A DNA stretch of 38,104 bases, from contig CANJNC010000034.1 of assembly GCA_947475685.1 (NCBI GenBank), forward strand, positions 1-38,104. Reading direction: 5' to 3'. The notes below the pieces were generated by a model that saw only the letters and a list, made by a program, of their open reading frames with translations, was not told the DNA's origin and did not search any database. Within the stretch, counting starts at the first letter, position 1; every line of letters begins with the position of its first letter. Shown piece after piece: positions 25,372 to 34,709 of this stretch. The translations under genes and the position numbers were made by a program. This stretch comes from Comamonadaceae bacterium (GTDB lineage: Bacteria > Pseudomonadota > Gammaproteobacteria > Burkholderiales > Burkholderiaceae_C).

Positions 25372-26376
25372 ATGGCCTCTATAAAATTTCGAAATATATA
25401 TCGGTTAACTGTCAATTCTATAGAAATTCTATTGGTTGCTGTAGCTAGCCTGTTATTTTTTTCTACAATAGTCTCTGCACAAAATTTCCCCACTAAACCC
25501 ATTCGATTGATCGTGCCATTTGCACCTGGCGGAGCAGCTGATATCATGGGAAGAATGATTGCAGATAAACTTCAGCAAGACTTGGCAAATCCAGTCATTA
25601 TTGTTAATAAAGACGGTGGAGGGACTATCATCGGAGTGGACTATGTTGCCAAGTCACCTCCTGATGGATACACTTTGCTTCTCGGCAATGACGCCATGGC
25701 TATAAATTCTGCTTCGGGTCGCAAGTTGCCTTATGATTTACAAAAAGATTTAGCTCCTATTTCTCTTGTCTACTTGGGACCGCAAATTGTTCTGGTTAAT
25801 AAAACCAGTCCCTTTAATTCGCTAAGTGAACTCGTGAGCTATGCAAGGGCAAACGCGTCAGCGCTGAAGTATGGATCGTCCGGCATTGGAAGTTCTACGC
25901 ATCTGAGCACTGCTGCACTGTGTGAAGCAGCAAACATCAACCCTACACATCTACCCTATCGAGGCATTGCACCAGCGATCAATGATTTATTAGGTGGACA
26001 TATTGACTTCCTTGTTGCGGGTACTGCCTCAGCACTGCCCTTGCTAAAAAGTGGTTCTGTGCGATCTCTAGCTATTTTGAGTAAAGAAAGATTGCCTCTT
26101 TTACCTTTACTGGCAACTGCGAATGAGCAAGGAATTCATACTGAATCTGCCGGCTGGTATGGCGTATTGGCACCAGCAGGAACACCCCCAAGAATTCTTA
26201 GCAAAATAAGTAGCACCTTGGTTTTGGCCTCACAAAATACAGAGTTTCGCGAAAAACTCCTTGCCTTATCCGGAGAACCACAAGGCATGAACGAAGTTGC
26301 GTTTAGTTCATTTATTAGGTCCGAAATCCTGAAATTTAGCAAACTTATCAAAACCCGTGACATACAAATTCAATAA
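25372..26376 (+). CDS. Bug/TctC family periplasmic substrate-binding receptor (6)
   Basis: A 334-residue Bug receptor. The signal peptide is long (about 36 residues, ending STIVSA before QNFPTKP), followed by RLIVPFAPGGAADIMGR (45-61), NKDGGGTIIGVDYVAKSP, PDGYTLLLGNDAMA, THLPYRGIAPAIND and GWYGVLAPAGTPP. HLPYRG replaces the usual H-V/I-PYKG. It is a single plus-strand gene, convergent with the racemase-fold gene B and separated from it by only 25 bases. No cassette enzymes share its strand, so it is an orphan receptor. Confidence 0.92.
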   Translation: MASIKFRNIYRLTVNSIEILLVAVASLLFFSTIVSAQNFPTKPIRLIVPFAPGGAADIMGRMIADKLQQDLANPVIIVNKDGGGTIIGVDYVAKSPPDGYTLLLGNDAMAINSASGRKLPYDLQKDLAPISLVYLGPQIVLVNKTSPFNSLSELVSYARANASALKYGSSGIGSSTHLSTAALCEAANINPTHLPYRGIAPAINDLLGGHIDFLVAGTASALPLLKSGSVRSLAILSKERLPLLPLLATANEQGIHTESAGWYGVLAPAGTPPRILSKISSTLVLASQNTEFREKLLALSGEPQGMNEVAFSSFIRSEILKFSKLIKTRDIQIQ

Positions 26377-26401
26377 ATGAATTTCAATAGAGCCAACGAA
26401 T

Positions 26402-27238
26402 TTAATCCTCGCGAATTCTAGAACCTAAATTCTCTAACCCATAAAACTTTAGAACCTGATCTACACGATTGGGATCTGGACGATCGTGAAAATATCCTCG
26501 CTTACTAGGTTGCATTCCTGATATTCGCTGAAGATCGACCATGGTTTCCGCCATCTTAAAACAAGTTGCAATGCCATCGATGACGGTGGCACCCCCCATA
26601 TAATTTACGCCAGCGTTTGCGAGCAATAGATTCATTGGCATTTCGCCAGGCACAATCACATCGGCTCCTAATTCCTCTGCCACCCGCTCTCCAGTTGCAA
26701 CAATTTTTTTAACCACATCATCTCGCTTAGAGGGATCTTGCAATGCAGCTGCCACTTCGTGAAAAGTTACTCCAGCCGGCGCAATGCCAACAAAACGCTC
26801 GGAGACTCCCCACTGGCGAAGTTGTTCTGCCCAAAAGTCTTTTCTTTCTGTATTAAAAAACAGCATCCCTACCTTTCTTCCATAAAGACCTGAAAGATGA
26901 AAGGCTGTCTCGCCATAACCAATGACGGGAATGTTCACTAGCGTTCTGATCTGACGAATCATTGGACTTGGGATGCTAGCCAAAACCATCGCATCAAATC
27001 CTTGCTTTTCAGCCTCTCTAGCTGCAGCAATCCACTGTAATCCATGCAAACTGTAGAGAAAATCGTATTTGATATCCGTCCCAGGATACTCTGATGGATA
27101 AGTACCTTCAATCTGACCATGCATAATTACCTGCGTATCGGGTCTCACAACCATTGCAATTCTTCGCTTAAGAGACTCTAGATAAGCCGGTAAATCTTGT
27201 AAAACTGTGAAGCTTTGGTGCCAAATCTTTAAACCCAT
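26402..27238 (-). CDS. Asp/Glu/hydantoin racemase-fold protein lacking both canonical cysteines (B)
   Basis: A 278-residue homologue of the protein at 1424-2230 (shared IWHQSFTVL/IYHQSLTVL start, HG..G.Y...YPG.DI, MVDL..(I/M)(S/T)G near the end). At the first cysteine position it has alanine (MVLASIPSP, A87), and at the second it has glutamate (IVPGEMPMN, E199), as in protein A. Thus neither catalytic cysteine of racemases remains. The conserved GE-P pair in both suggests a distinct active site instead of decay. AGGA lies six bases before the ATG. It follows Bug (7) by about 25 bases at the end of the acyl-CoA operon. Function unknown. Confidence 0.85.
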   Translation of the reverse strand: MGLKIWHQSFTVLQDLPAYLESLKRRIAMVVRPDTQVIMHGQIEGTYPSEYPGTDIKYDFLYSLHGLQWIAAAREAEKQGFDAMVLASIPSPMIRQIRTLVNIPVIGYGETAFHLSGLYGRKVGMLFFNTERKDFWAEQLRQWGVSERFVGIAPAGVTFHEVAAALQDPSKRDDVVKKIVATGERVAEELGADVIVPGEMPMNLLLANAGVNYMGGATVIDGIATCFKMAETMVDLQRISGMQPSKRGYFHDRPDPNRVDQVLKFYGLENLGSRIRED

Positions 27239-27263
27239 ATATGTTCCTGTTGATAAAAAAATG

Positions 27264-28277
27264 TTAATTATTAATGGCAGACAAACCCGTGGCTTTAACC
27301 ACTGTTGACCAACGAAGTAAATCTTCTTTGATTTTTATCGCATATTGCTCAGGCGTAGAGCCCTCAGCATCAAGTCCAGCCAGTTTAAGAATTTGAATTA
27401 CCTCAGGGGATTTTAAAATAGCGGCCAGTTCTTGTTGCAATTTATTAACCACCTGCTTTGATGTTCCACTTGGAGCCATGACTCCGTACCAAGAATTAAC
27501 CTCAAAACCAGGATAAAACTCGGCGACAGTGGGTAAATTAGGCAACAAACTCGATCTCTTTAGGGTCGTCACCGCCAAGCCTCGAAGCTTACCTGAATCT
27601 ATGTGTGAAACAGCACCTGAAATATTGATAAATGCCATATCAATTTGTCCGCCCAATAAATCAGTAATTACTGGTGCGGCACCTTTATATGGCACGTGCA
27701 AAATGTCAATCCCAGCCATAGAGTGAAGCATCTCACCGGCCAGATGAGTTGTACTACCCAACCCAACTGAGCCATATGAAAGCTTATTGGGCTTATTTTT
27801 AGCATACGCAATAAAATCAGTAAAAGTTTTCGCAGGAAAATCCGATCTTACCAACATCACAGTCGGTGCAGAAACCACCTGTGTAATCGGCTCAAAATCT
27901 GAAACTGAGTTGTAAGGCATATCCGCTTGCATGGCTGGACTGATGGCAATTGGACCGACATGTGAAAACAAAAGCGTATAGCCGTCAGGAACTGCTCTGG
28001 CTACAAAGGTGGAACCAATTATTCCGTTCGCTCCAGCTTTATTTTCAATGACAATCGGTTGACCCAATCGCTCTGAGAGTTTGGTCATTAAAGGCCGCGC
28101 GACGATGTCTGCAGGCCCACCGCTGGCCCAAGGATTGATAACTTTTATAGCGCGATTGGGATAGGCTTGTGACCATGCCAACTGATTAAGAAAATAACAC
28201 AGCAACGCCCCCATAAAACATCGAAAAATTAATGAACTAGTGAACAAAGTCATTTGAATTTGATTTCTTTTGTGCAT
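27264..28277 (-). CDS. Bug/TctC family periplasmic substrate-binding receptor (7)
   Basis: A 337-residue Bug receptor from the ATG at 28277, which has AGGA six bases upstream; an ATG two codons earlier (28283) directly abuts that site and is less likely. The signal peptide ends near residue 38 (AWSQA before YPNRA), followed by KVINPWASGGPADIVAR, ENKAGANGIIG, PDGYTLLFSHVG, HVPYKGAAPVITDLLGGQ and SWYGVMAPSGT. It lies between the DUF35 gene (about 65 bases) and racemase-fold gene B, so it belongs to the acyl-CoA operon and probably captures its substrate. Confidence 0.93.
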   Translation of the reverse strand: MHKRNQIQMTLFTSSLIFRCFMGALLCYFLNQLAWSQAYPNRAIKVINPWASGGPADIVARPLMTKLSERLGQPIVIENKAGANGIIGSTFVARAVPDGYTLLFSHVGPIAISPAMQADMPYNSVSDFEPITQVVSAPTVMLVRSDFPAKTFTDFIAYAKNKPNKLSYGSVGLGSTTHLAGEMLHSMAGIDILHVPYKGAAPVITDLLGGQIDMAFINISGAVSHIDSGKLRGLAVTTLKRSSLLPNLPTVAEFYPGFEVNSWYGVMAPSGTSKQVVNKLQQELAAILKSPEVIQILKLAGLDAEGSTPEQYAIKIKEDLLRWSTVVKATGLSAINN

Positions 28278-28342
28278 TCCCATTCCTCTCTTTAAAGAAC
28301 ATAAGTAGACTTCAATAAAAACTTACCTATACAAAAAGCCAA

Positions 28343-28873
28343 TTAAACAAAATCAGTTTCGCATAACTCAAAAACAGGTAAATCAATGTTGGAGTTTTGT
28401 TCAGTTGAAGTCTCTAAAGACGATTGATCAGATGCTTTAACCTTTACTTTCATACCTATAGCAACCAAATCTGGGGCAACTCCCTCTAAGCGAGCCATTA
28501 AATGTGGCCCCTCTTGAGTTTTAATAATGCCAATCACATAAGGCAGTTGCTGTGAAAATTTTTTATTCGGAGCACGGTATACAACTGAAAAACTAAAAAT
28601 TTCACCCATTCCACTGGCCACACCAGGCTCAATTCTCTCGCCCAAGCAGTGAGGACACGAACTTTGCGGATAAAAGTGAAACTTAGAACAATCCTGGCAT
28701 TGGGGCAGTGCAAAGCCCAAACCCTTAACTTTTTGCCACCATGTAGAAAAAATGTCATTCGCATTCAATAAACCAATATTGTCCTTTTTATCAAAATTCT
28801 TTTCAATTCCTTGGTTACTTGATAAGACAGGACTTTGATTTAAATGCGTATTTAATGTGGTTTTTGAATTCAT
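28343..28873 (-). CDS. DUF35/OB-fold zinc-ribbon acyl-CoA-associated protein
   Basis: From the ATG at 28873 this is a 176-residue protein of the DUF35 family: a zinc ribbon with C59, C62, C73 and C76 (CQDC and CPHC) followed by an OB fold (GEIFSFSVVYR, YVIGIIKTQEGPHLMARLEG). Such proteins form complexes with thiolase-like partners, for example in steroid side-chain and polyketide acyl-CoA metabolism. The ATG overlaps the thiolase stop by one base (TAATG), with AGGA nine bases upstream, which supports this start over one nine codons earlier. Residues 1 to about 40 are extra and low-complexity compared with typical members. Confidence 0.88.
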   Translation of the reverse strand: MNSKTTLNTHLNQSPVLSSNQGIEKNFDKKDNIGLLNANDIFSTWWQKVKGLGFALPQCQDCSKFHFYPQSSCPHCLGERIEPGVASGMGEIFSFSVVYRAPNKKFSQQLPYVIGIIKTQEGPHLMARLEGVAPDLVAIGMKVKVKASDQSSLETSTEQNSNIDLPVFELCETDFV

Positions 28874-30045
28874 TACAAATTTCCTAAAATCAAAGTGCAA
28901 TGCAAACCAATAATGCCACCGTTGCCGTGCACCAAAGCCAATTTGGCGTTTGGCACTTGACGACCCCTTGCCTCGTTTCGAAGTTGGCGAACTGCTTCAA
29001 TGACATGCATCATACCGCCTGCAGTTCCAGGATGGGCACAAGACAAAAGTCCCCCGTGCGTGGTCACGGGCATCACACTATTTAATCCAATGCCAACCTC
29101 TTCAACATATGCACCACCTTCTCCTTTTCCACAAAAACCTAAATCTTCAAGTTCCACAATCACTGTAATGGTGAAGCAGTCATAAAGTTGCGCTACGTTG
29201 ATATCTTTGCGATCAACTTGAGCGTGCATAAAAGCATCTCTTCCTGACTGAACAGCTCCCGTGGTTGTAAGGCACTGGGTCTCACCTATAAACGTATGAG
29301 AGTAGCCGTAACCTTGGCCTAATAAATCAACAGGATTTTTCTTTAAATCGCGCGCTCTTTCTTTTGTAGTCACGATAAAGGCAGCAGCACCATCTGTGAT
29401 AATTGCACAATCAAGAACTTTAAGGGGTGAGGTGACCATTTTTGAGCAAAGTACATCCTCAACGCTAATGGCCTCTCGCTTATAAGCCAATGGGTTGCTT
29501 ATCGCATGATCTCTTATGGATACAGCTACTTTTGCCATTTGCTGCTGAGAAGTCCCAAACTCATGCATATGCCTCTGCGCTATCAACGCATACAAAGTAG
29601 GTACCAATGGGCCAAGTGGAGCCTCATAGTCTGGGTGTGCCCAGCCCGCATCAGCCATCTTTTCAATGGCTTTCCCATTGGAACTGAATGAAAGTAAATT
29701 TTGACCCGCCACACACAAAACGGTCTCACATTGACCACTTGCAATTGCCATCATAGCTTGATGAATCATTGCACAACCAGTAGCACCAGCCATATCAATG
29801 GTCATAAGGTATTTAGGAGTCAGTCCTAGTCCTTGGGCTACCATCGCACATGGCATCGCCCAATTTGTAACTCGTAGTGGCGAAGTGATTAATCCGTCCA
29901 CGTCCTTGAGCTCAAGACCAGCATCCATCAAGGCACTGTTAGCGGCCTTGCGCTGAAGTGACAAAGCATCTAAAGCCGGCGTTTTACCAAGTGGACTTTC
30001 GCCTACACCCACGATCACAGATTGCTTACCAAGGCTGATATTCAT
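28873..30045 (-). CDS. SCP2-type thiolase/lipid-transfer protein family
   Basis: A 390-residue thiolase-superfamily protein of the SCP2/lipid-transfer-like group. GMGESPLGK-like VGVGESPLGK opens the protein, AGATGCAMIHQA (87-98) carries a cysteine at 91 that could be the nucleophile, and THGGLLSCAHPGTAGGMMHV plus LALVHGNGGIIG close it. The last motif lacks the cysteine of classical thiolases, as in this subgroup, where a DUF35 partner is usual and sometimes aldol or retro-aldol chemistry on acyl-CoA is catalysed. Its ATG overlaps the acyl-CoA dehydrogenase stop (ATGA), and the DUF35 gene follows by TAATG. Thiolysis or retro-aldol cleavage is not decided by sequence. Confidence 0.88.
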   Translation of the reverse strand: MNISLGKQSVIVGVGESPLGKTPALDALSLQRKAANSALMDAGLELKDVDGLITSPLRVTNWAMPCAMVAQGLGLTPKYLMTIDMAGATGCAMIHQAMMAIASGQCETVLCVAGQNLLSFSSNGKAIEKMADAGWAHPDYEAPLGPLVPTLYALIAQRHMHEFGTSQQQMAKVAVSIRDHAISNPLAYKREAISVEDVLCSKMVTSPLKVLDCAIITDGAAAFIVTTKERARDLKKNPVDLLGQGYGYSHTFIGETQCLTTTGAVQSGRDAFMHAQVDRKDINVAQLYDCFTITVIVELEDLGFCGKGEGGAYVEEVGIGLNSVMPVTTHGGLLSCAHPGTAGGMMHVIEAVRQLRNEARGRQVPNAKLALVHGNGGIIGLHCTLILGNL

Positions 30046-31184
30046 GAAAGCAGATCTCTGGCAATAAGCAATCTTTGAATTTCTGAAGCACCTTCGCCAA
30101 CCCTGTAGTGACGAATATCCCTGTAAAAACGCTCAACTGGATAACCTTTAACAATACCCATTCCTCCGTGGATCTGAACGGCTCTGTCAGCAACACGACC
30201 CACCATCTCAGAGCAATAAAGCTTGCTCATACTGGTCGCGCTGCCCACTTGCCTACCAGCCTGAACCTGTCTAAGGGTCTCGTAAGTCAGGGTCCTCGCA
30301 AGGGTAATCTCAGTCGCAGAATCTGCAAGCATCCATTGAATGGCTTGTCGATCTGACAAAGGTTTACCAAACGTACTTCTCTCTTTTGCATGAGCTACCG
30401 ACATTTCTAACAGACGCTGAGCGGCCCCAATACACGAACAAGCGACACCCAGTCGACCACTGTTGAGAGAATCCATTGCAATCTTAAAACCAAATCCGAT
30501 TTCACCCAAAACGGCATCATCTGGCACAAAACAATTATCAAAAGTAATTTCCGCCAGTTTAATGGCCTCCGAACCCATCGTGGTATCCACTCTAGTGATG
30601 TTAAATCCCGGAGTATCTTTGTCTACTAAAAAAGCTGTAATGCCACCTTTGGCCTTCAGCTTGGGGTCGTTAACAGCCAGGACAAGCAAAACATCAGCCT
30701 TATGTGCCCCACTAATCCAATGCTTTTGACCATTAAGTAACCAGCCACCTTGTACCGCATTTGCTTTGGTACTTATCGCCTGGGAATCCGATCCAGCACC
30801 AGGCTCTGTAAGTGCAAAAGCAGCAGAAAACTGACCAGTTGCCAACTTAGCCACATATTTTTCTTTTTGCGCAGATGAGCCAAATTTAGAAATTGCAATT
30901 GGATTGAGCCCACTGCTGGCGTCTAAAATCAATGTAAAAACCCGATGCGATCTACTAAACTCTTCAAGGGCCAAGCAATAAGTCAACAAGTCATGACCGC
31001 CTCCACCAAACTCTTGGGGTAAACGCATGCCTAGATAACCCTGTTCTCGCAAAACATCGTACGCACGAGTCGGAACTTCACCCGTTAGATCGATTTCAAG
31101 TGCAATAGGTTCAAGCACCTGATCAGTGAAGCGGCGCATAACGGCTCTAATTTCTTCAAGACCACTGTTTAATTCAATTTCCAT
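30042..31184 (-). CDS. Acyl-CoA dehydrogenase
   Basis: A 380-residue FAD-dependent acyl-CoA dehydrogenase from the ATG at 31184; a TTG three codons earlier (31193) is possible. Motifs are FALTEPGAGSD (123-133), QIHGGMG (337-343) and the catalytic-base region VGEGASEIQR with E364 in the usual position. It introduces a 2,3-double bond in an acyl-CoA and passes electrons to ETF. It overlaps the thiolase start by 4 bases. A 159-base gap separates it from the crotonase gene upstream, which may hold an internal promoter, though none is clear. Confidence 0.93.
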   Translation of the reverse strand: MEIELNSGLEEIRAVMRRFTDQVLEPIALEIDLTGEVPTRAYDVLREQGYLGMRLPQEFGGGGHDLLTYCLALEEFSRSHRVFTLILDASSGLNPIAISKFGSSAQKEKYVAKLATGQFSAAFALTEPGAGSDSQAISTKANAVQGGWLLNGQKHWISGAHKADVLLVLAVNDPKLKAKGGITAFLVDKDTPGFNITRVDTTMGSEAIKLAEITFDNCFVPDDAVLGEIGFGFKIAMDSLNSGRLGVACSCIGAAQRLLEMSVAHAKERSTFGKPLSDRQAIQWMLADSATEITLARTLTYETLRQVQAGRQVGSATSMSKLYCSEMVGRVADRAVQIHGGMGIVKGYPVERFYRDIRHYRVGEGASEIQRLLIARDLLS

Positions 31185-31343
31185 ATTTAACAACTTCTTT
31201 AATGCCTCTAAATAGTTTGCTCAAGTCGCTACTCAAATCGCATTCAAACCAACCCGATATCGAATCATAAATCTTAAATTGTATTTTGACACGTGGAGTT
31301 TGCTGATTGATGCAGTACAAACGCTAGTCTAGACCCCTACACA

Positions 31344-32045
31344 TCAGGTTTGATCAAAGTCAGCCGAGGCCAACAAAGACAATTTAACACGCTCAAATAA
31401 TTTTTGATTCATCCATTTTTTATTGCACTCAAAGGCAAAATTAGATGGTATTTTTTGGACCCATTCGATCGCTTTATTTTGTAAATCCTCCTCACCGTAA
31501 CTTGCATCAATTAAATTGATCTCCAGTGCTCTTTGAGTACCAATAACTTCGCCACTTTGTATTAAATCAAAAACAAATGAACGCTGTAATCTTGAAAGAA
31601 GCAACTCAATGCCTAACGGAGAAGGCATGCCCAAGGCCATCTCCGGAAAAGAAAACTGTGCAGTTTCCGATGCAAAAATCCGATCTGTGGCAAGTGGCAA
31701 CATAACACCCGCACCAATTGCTTTGCCATGCACACACGATACAAACGGTTTGCTAAAACTCAAAAAGGCCTCTAAAGTGCGAAGCAGTAAGTCTCGACGC
31801 AATTGCTTGGCATGAGCTAAATTCTCAGTCTTGAACTCTTTGATATCAGCACCTGCACAAAAGATACTTTTGCTGGCAGAGGTAAGGACCACTGCTCTCA
31901 CTTTGTCTTGATTTTGCGCCTCGTAAAGCGATTGCACCAATGACTCATAAAGCTCTTGATTTAGGGCATTCGCAACACTTAATCGATTTAAACTGATTAA
32001 ACGAACTCCACCTAGATCTTGATGGACCAATAACTTGTCTTCCAT
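31344..32045 (-). CDS. Crotonase-family protein with one hydratase glutamate replaced
   Basis: A 233-residue crotonase-fold protein, slightly short for the family. The oxyanion-hole segment FCAGADIKEF (62-71) is intact. At the first hydratase glutamate it has methionine (GAGVMLPLA, M115), while the second is kept (FPEMALG, E135). One-glutamate members are often enoyl-CoA isomerases, hydrolases or C-C lyases and not hydratases, so the name hydratase should be avoided. AAGAAGG lies seven bases before the ATG. It is second in the operon after the NDP-forming CoA ligase, with a 43-base gap. Confidence 0.87.
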   Translation of the reverse strand: MEDKLLVHQDLGGVRLISLNRLSVANALNQELYESLVQSLYEAQNQDKVRAVVLTSASKSIFCAGADIKEFKTENLAHAKQLRRDLLLRTLEAFLSFSKPFVSCVHGKAIGAGVMLPLATDRIFASETAQFSFPEMALGMPSPLGIELLLSRLQRSFVFDLIQSGEVIGTQRALEINLIDASYGEEDLQNKAIEWVQKIPSNFAFECNKKWMNQKLFERVKLSLLASADFDQT

Positions 32046-32088
32046 TACAAAACCTTCTTAATATTTTATTCAGCGCAAGTCATTGACT

Positions 32089-34242
32089 TTAAGCTCTAAC
32101 CATTAACGCATCTGCCACTTTAACACCACGGCCACTAGAAAATACAAAAATTGGGTTAACATCAATTTCTTTAATTTGATCTCTAAAATCATAAGCCAAC
32201 CAAGACAAACGAGTTAGAGCATCAGCTAAAGCGTCTATGTCCGCCATTAATCGAGATCGTGCTCCACCCAAAATTGCAAATCCCTTTAATTTATGGATCA
32301 TCGATAGGGAATCCAAATTAGAAAAAGGTGGCAAACGATGAACAACATCTTTAAGTATTTCCACAAAAATACCCCCAGTTCCGACCGTTACCACTGGACC
32401 AAAAGTTGGGTCGCTGGAAACACCAAGTAGCATCTCCTCGCCCTTACCAAGCATTTCCTGAACAAGAACACCATCAATGCGAGCATTGGTTTTAAAATTC
32501 TTTGCGTCTCTAAGTATTTCCTCATAAGATATTCGGACCATTGCATCACCCAATACGTTTAATCGAATAGCTTGAGATTCGGTTTTATGCAAAATATCAG
32601 GCGATATGACTTTTAAAGCCACTGGAGTACCAATTTTTTGAGTAAATTCCAGCGCTTCGTCAATTGTTTTAGCAAGATACTCTTGCGCACAGTCAATACC
32701 ATAGCATTTAAGAATTTTTTTGGCTTGGAATTCACTCAAATATATATCATCCGACTCCTGCAAAATGGATTTTGCAAGTATCAAATCAATACCATGAGGT
32801 CTTGAAATTTTTTCTTGACCTAACCCATCAAGAAAACTCGCATAACGAATTGCATGACTTACTGCCTTTACACATGGCAAGGCATCCCTAAATACGGCAT
32901 GGCCTTGACTGACAAGGAAGCGGGCATCTAAAAGCGCATCATCGCTCGTGCAACCAGTCCATAAAATGGCTACGGGTTTTTTACTAGAAGCCGACAGCTC
33001 AGCCAGAGCTTTTACTTCGTTGGAATTGGCAATCGTTAAAACTGGAATCATCAAATCGATATGCTCATCGCTTAATATTTTTTCAGCTGCCGCGGCAAAT
33101 TTACCTGCTTGACCAATCGCAGCCGCCGTCAAATCAGTGGGATTTGAAGCAGAACTAAAACCGGGCAACAAAGATGAAAGTTGGGCTTGAGTCCCTGATG
33201 AGTATGTGGGCCACTCCAATCCATAGACCGCACCCAGATCAGCTAACATGACCAAATTACCTCCAGAGATAGAGGACGCCGCTACGCGGTTACTTAAAGG
33301 CCAACGACCCCGACGCAAAAGTGAGGCGACCTCATAAAGTTCATTGTAGTCATCTACTCTTAAGATTCCCAATTGCTCAAGTGCTGCGTCAAAAACGGCG
33401 TCTTCACCGGTGATAGCACCCGTATGTGAGGCCGCGGCTTTACTGCCAGCCAAAGTTTTACCAGCCTTCACCATGACCAATGGTTTTTGAGCCGCCAACG
33501 CCTTTTGACTTAAAGTTTTGAGCTTTTTGCCATCGGAAATGTGTTCAGCCAAAATAAGTACTACACGCGTTTGCAGCGAATCGATCATGAAGGCCGCATA
33601 GTCGAGCATGTCTAGGTCGGCACAGTTGCCACAACTCACTTGGTAGCTGATTGCAAGCCCCATCTGTTGAGCGCGCCACATAACATTCACTTGTGCAGCA
33701 CCACCCGATTGACCGACTATCCCAATGTCACCCGAAGGTTGACGAGGACCATTGATAGTTGCGGTGGAAGTAAATGCAAATGCATCCACAAAGTTAATTA
33801 AACCATTACAGTTGGGTCCCATCAAACGTAGACCATATTTTCTGGCAGTTTGTCGCAATTGCTCTTGAGCTTTAATTCCATCAGAACTTCCCGTTTCAGC
33901 AAATCCAGCAGAAAATACTGTTGCAAAAGGAATTCCAAGTTTGCCACATTCAATGACTGCATCAAGAACCATCGATGAGGGTAAAACAATAGCCACATGG
34001 TCTGGTAAATTTGGCAAAGAGTCTAAAGACTTGTAGCATGGCAAACCAAAGACCTTCTCACGATTTGGATTTACGGGGTAAATTTCTCCTTTGAATCCAA
34101 AATCAATTAACTGACGCATACACCGACCGCCAAACTTAGACAGGTCCTCAGTAGCGCCCAACAATGCAACTCTTTTAGGTGAAAAAAACCTAGTCAAATC
34201 AGCGAATTCATCAGCATGATCGCTAGAGTAAGTTGTGTTCAA
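32089..34242 (-). CDS. NDP-forming acyl-CoA synthetase (acetate-CoA ligase, ADP-forming type)
   Basis: A 717-residue fused alpha-beta acyl-CoA synthetase of the ADP-forming superfamily, which makes or uses acyl-CoA with ATP/ADP by a phospho-histidine route. The CoA-binding domain begins at about 17 (FFSPKRVALLGAT), the succinyl-CoA-ligase-like domain contains GIVGQSGG (174-181) and the phosphorylatable histidine H273 in ASHTGAITGEDA, and an ATP-grasp domain fills about 490-717 (ALKVISPDILHKTE). It starts with TTG at 34242, with AGAGG six bases upstream (34249-34253) and no ATG nearby. It leads the operon and is the only CoA-activating enzyme in it. Confidence 0.92.
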   Translation of the reverse strand: MNTTYSSDHADEFADLTRFFSPKRVALLGATEDLSKFGGRCMRQLIDFGFKGEIYPVNPNREKVFGLPCYKSLDSLPNLPDHVAIVLPSSMVLDAVIECGKLGIPFATVFSAGFAETGSSDGIKAQEQLRQTARKYGLRLMGPNCNGLINFVDAFAFTSTATINGPRQPSGDIGIVGQSGGAAQVNVMWRAQQMGLAISYQVSCGNCADLDMLDYAAFMIDSLQTRVVLILAEHISDGKKLKTLSQKALAAQKPLVMVKAGKTLAGSKAAASHTGAITGEDAVFDAALEQLGILRVDDYNELYEVASLLRRGRWPLSNRVAASSISGGNLVMLADLGAVYGLEWPTYSSGTQAQLSSLLPGFSSASNPTDLTAAAIGQAGKFAAAAEKILSDEHIDLMIPVLTIANSNEVKALAELSASSKKPVAILWTGCTSDDALLDARFLVSQGHAVFRDALPCVKAVSHAIRYASFLDGLGQEKISRPHGIDLILAKSILQESDDIYLSEFQAKKILKCYGIDCAQEYLAKTIDEALEFTQKIGTPVALKVISPDILHKTESQAIRLNVLGDAMVRISYEEILRDAKNFKTNARIDGVLVQEMLGKGEEMLLGVSSDPTFGPVVTVGTGGIFVEILKDVVHRLPPFSNLDSLSMIHKLKGFAILGGARSRLMADIDALADALTRLSWLAYDFRDQIKEIDVNPIFVFSSGRGVKVADALMVRA

Positions 34243-34290
34243 AATATTCCTCTTTAAAAATTCGATTCAATGAAGAAAAAATACGCTTAG

Positions 34291-34319
34291 AAAATACCAA
34301 TCGGATCCAAAAGAATCAA
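34291..34319 (-). promoter_or_regulatory. Probable sigma70-type promoter for the acyl-CoA operon
   Basis: On the minus strand TTGATT (34314-34319) and TATTTT (34291-34296) are separated by 17 bases, each with four consensus bases. Transcription would start near 34284, about 40 bases before the TTG start. Confidence 0.42.
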
Positions 34320-34709
34320 AATGCGTTAATTCAAGTTAAACCAGTTTCTCAACATAAAAAACCAGATGGTTGCTATTTTTCTTCAAAATAGTTAAATCAC
34401 CCATTCCAAGAAATTAATTCAATGCGCCCATTAAAGTCAAAAAATCACCTTAGAAAATCATTTTTTTAAAATGTTTCTCACGTTTTCCCTTGTCACCAAT
34501 ATCAAAGCCCCAACAGAAACCTCCAAAATGATGTCTGGTCTTCAACGAAAGACGAAGATTTTCTTGAATCAATGTTTCCATACAATGATAAAAGATCATT
34601 CTTAATTTTTAAATAGAGAAAAACCCAAATCACCTAATCTTTCGTACGCAAATCACAATATTTCTGATAATCTGTAGGACTTATTCACTGATTCACCAGT
34701 TTTTATCGA

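Noticed and set aside
25236..25547. Minus-strand open frame of 103 codons in the crotonase-Bug (6) intergenic region
   Set aside because: More than half lies antisense to Bug (6), and the rest shows no domain or ribosome site.
1424..27238. The two racemase-fold genes as pseudogenes
   Set aside because: Both frames are full length, well conserved with each other and share the same glutamate substitution, which argues for selection and against decay.
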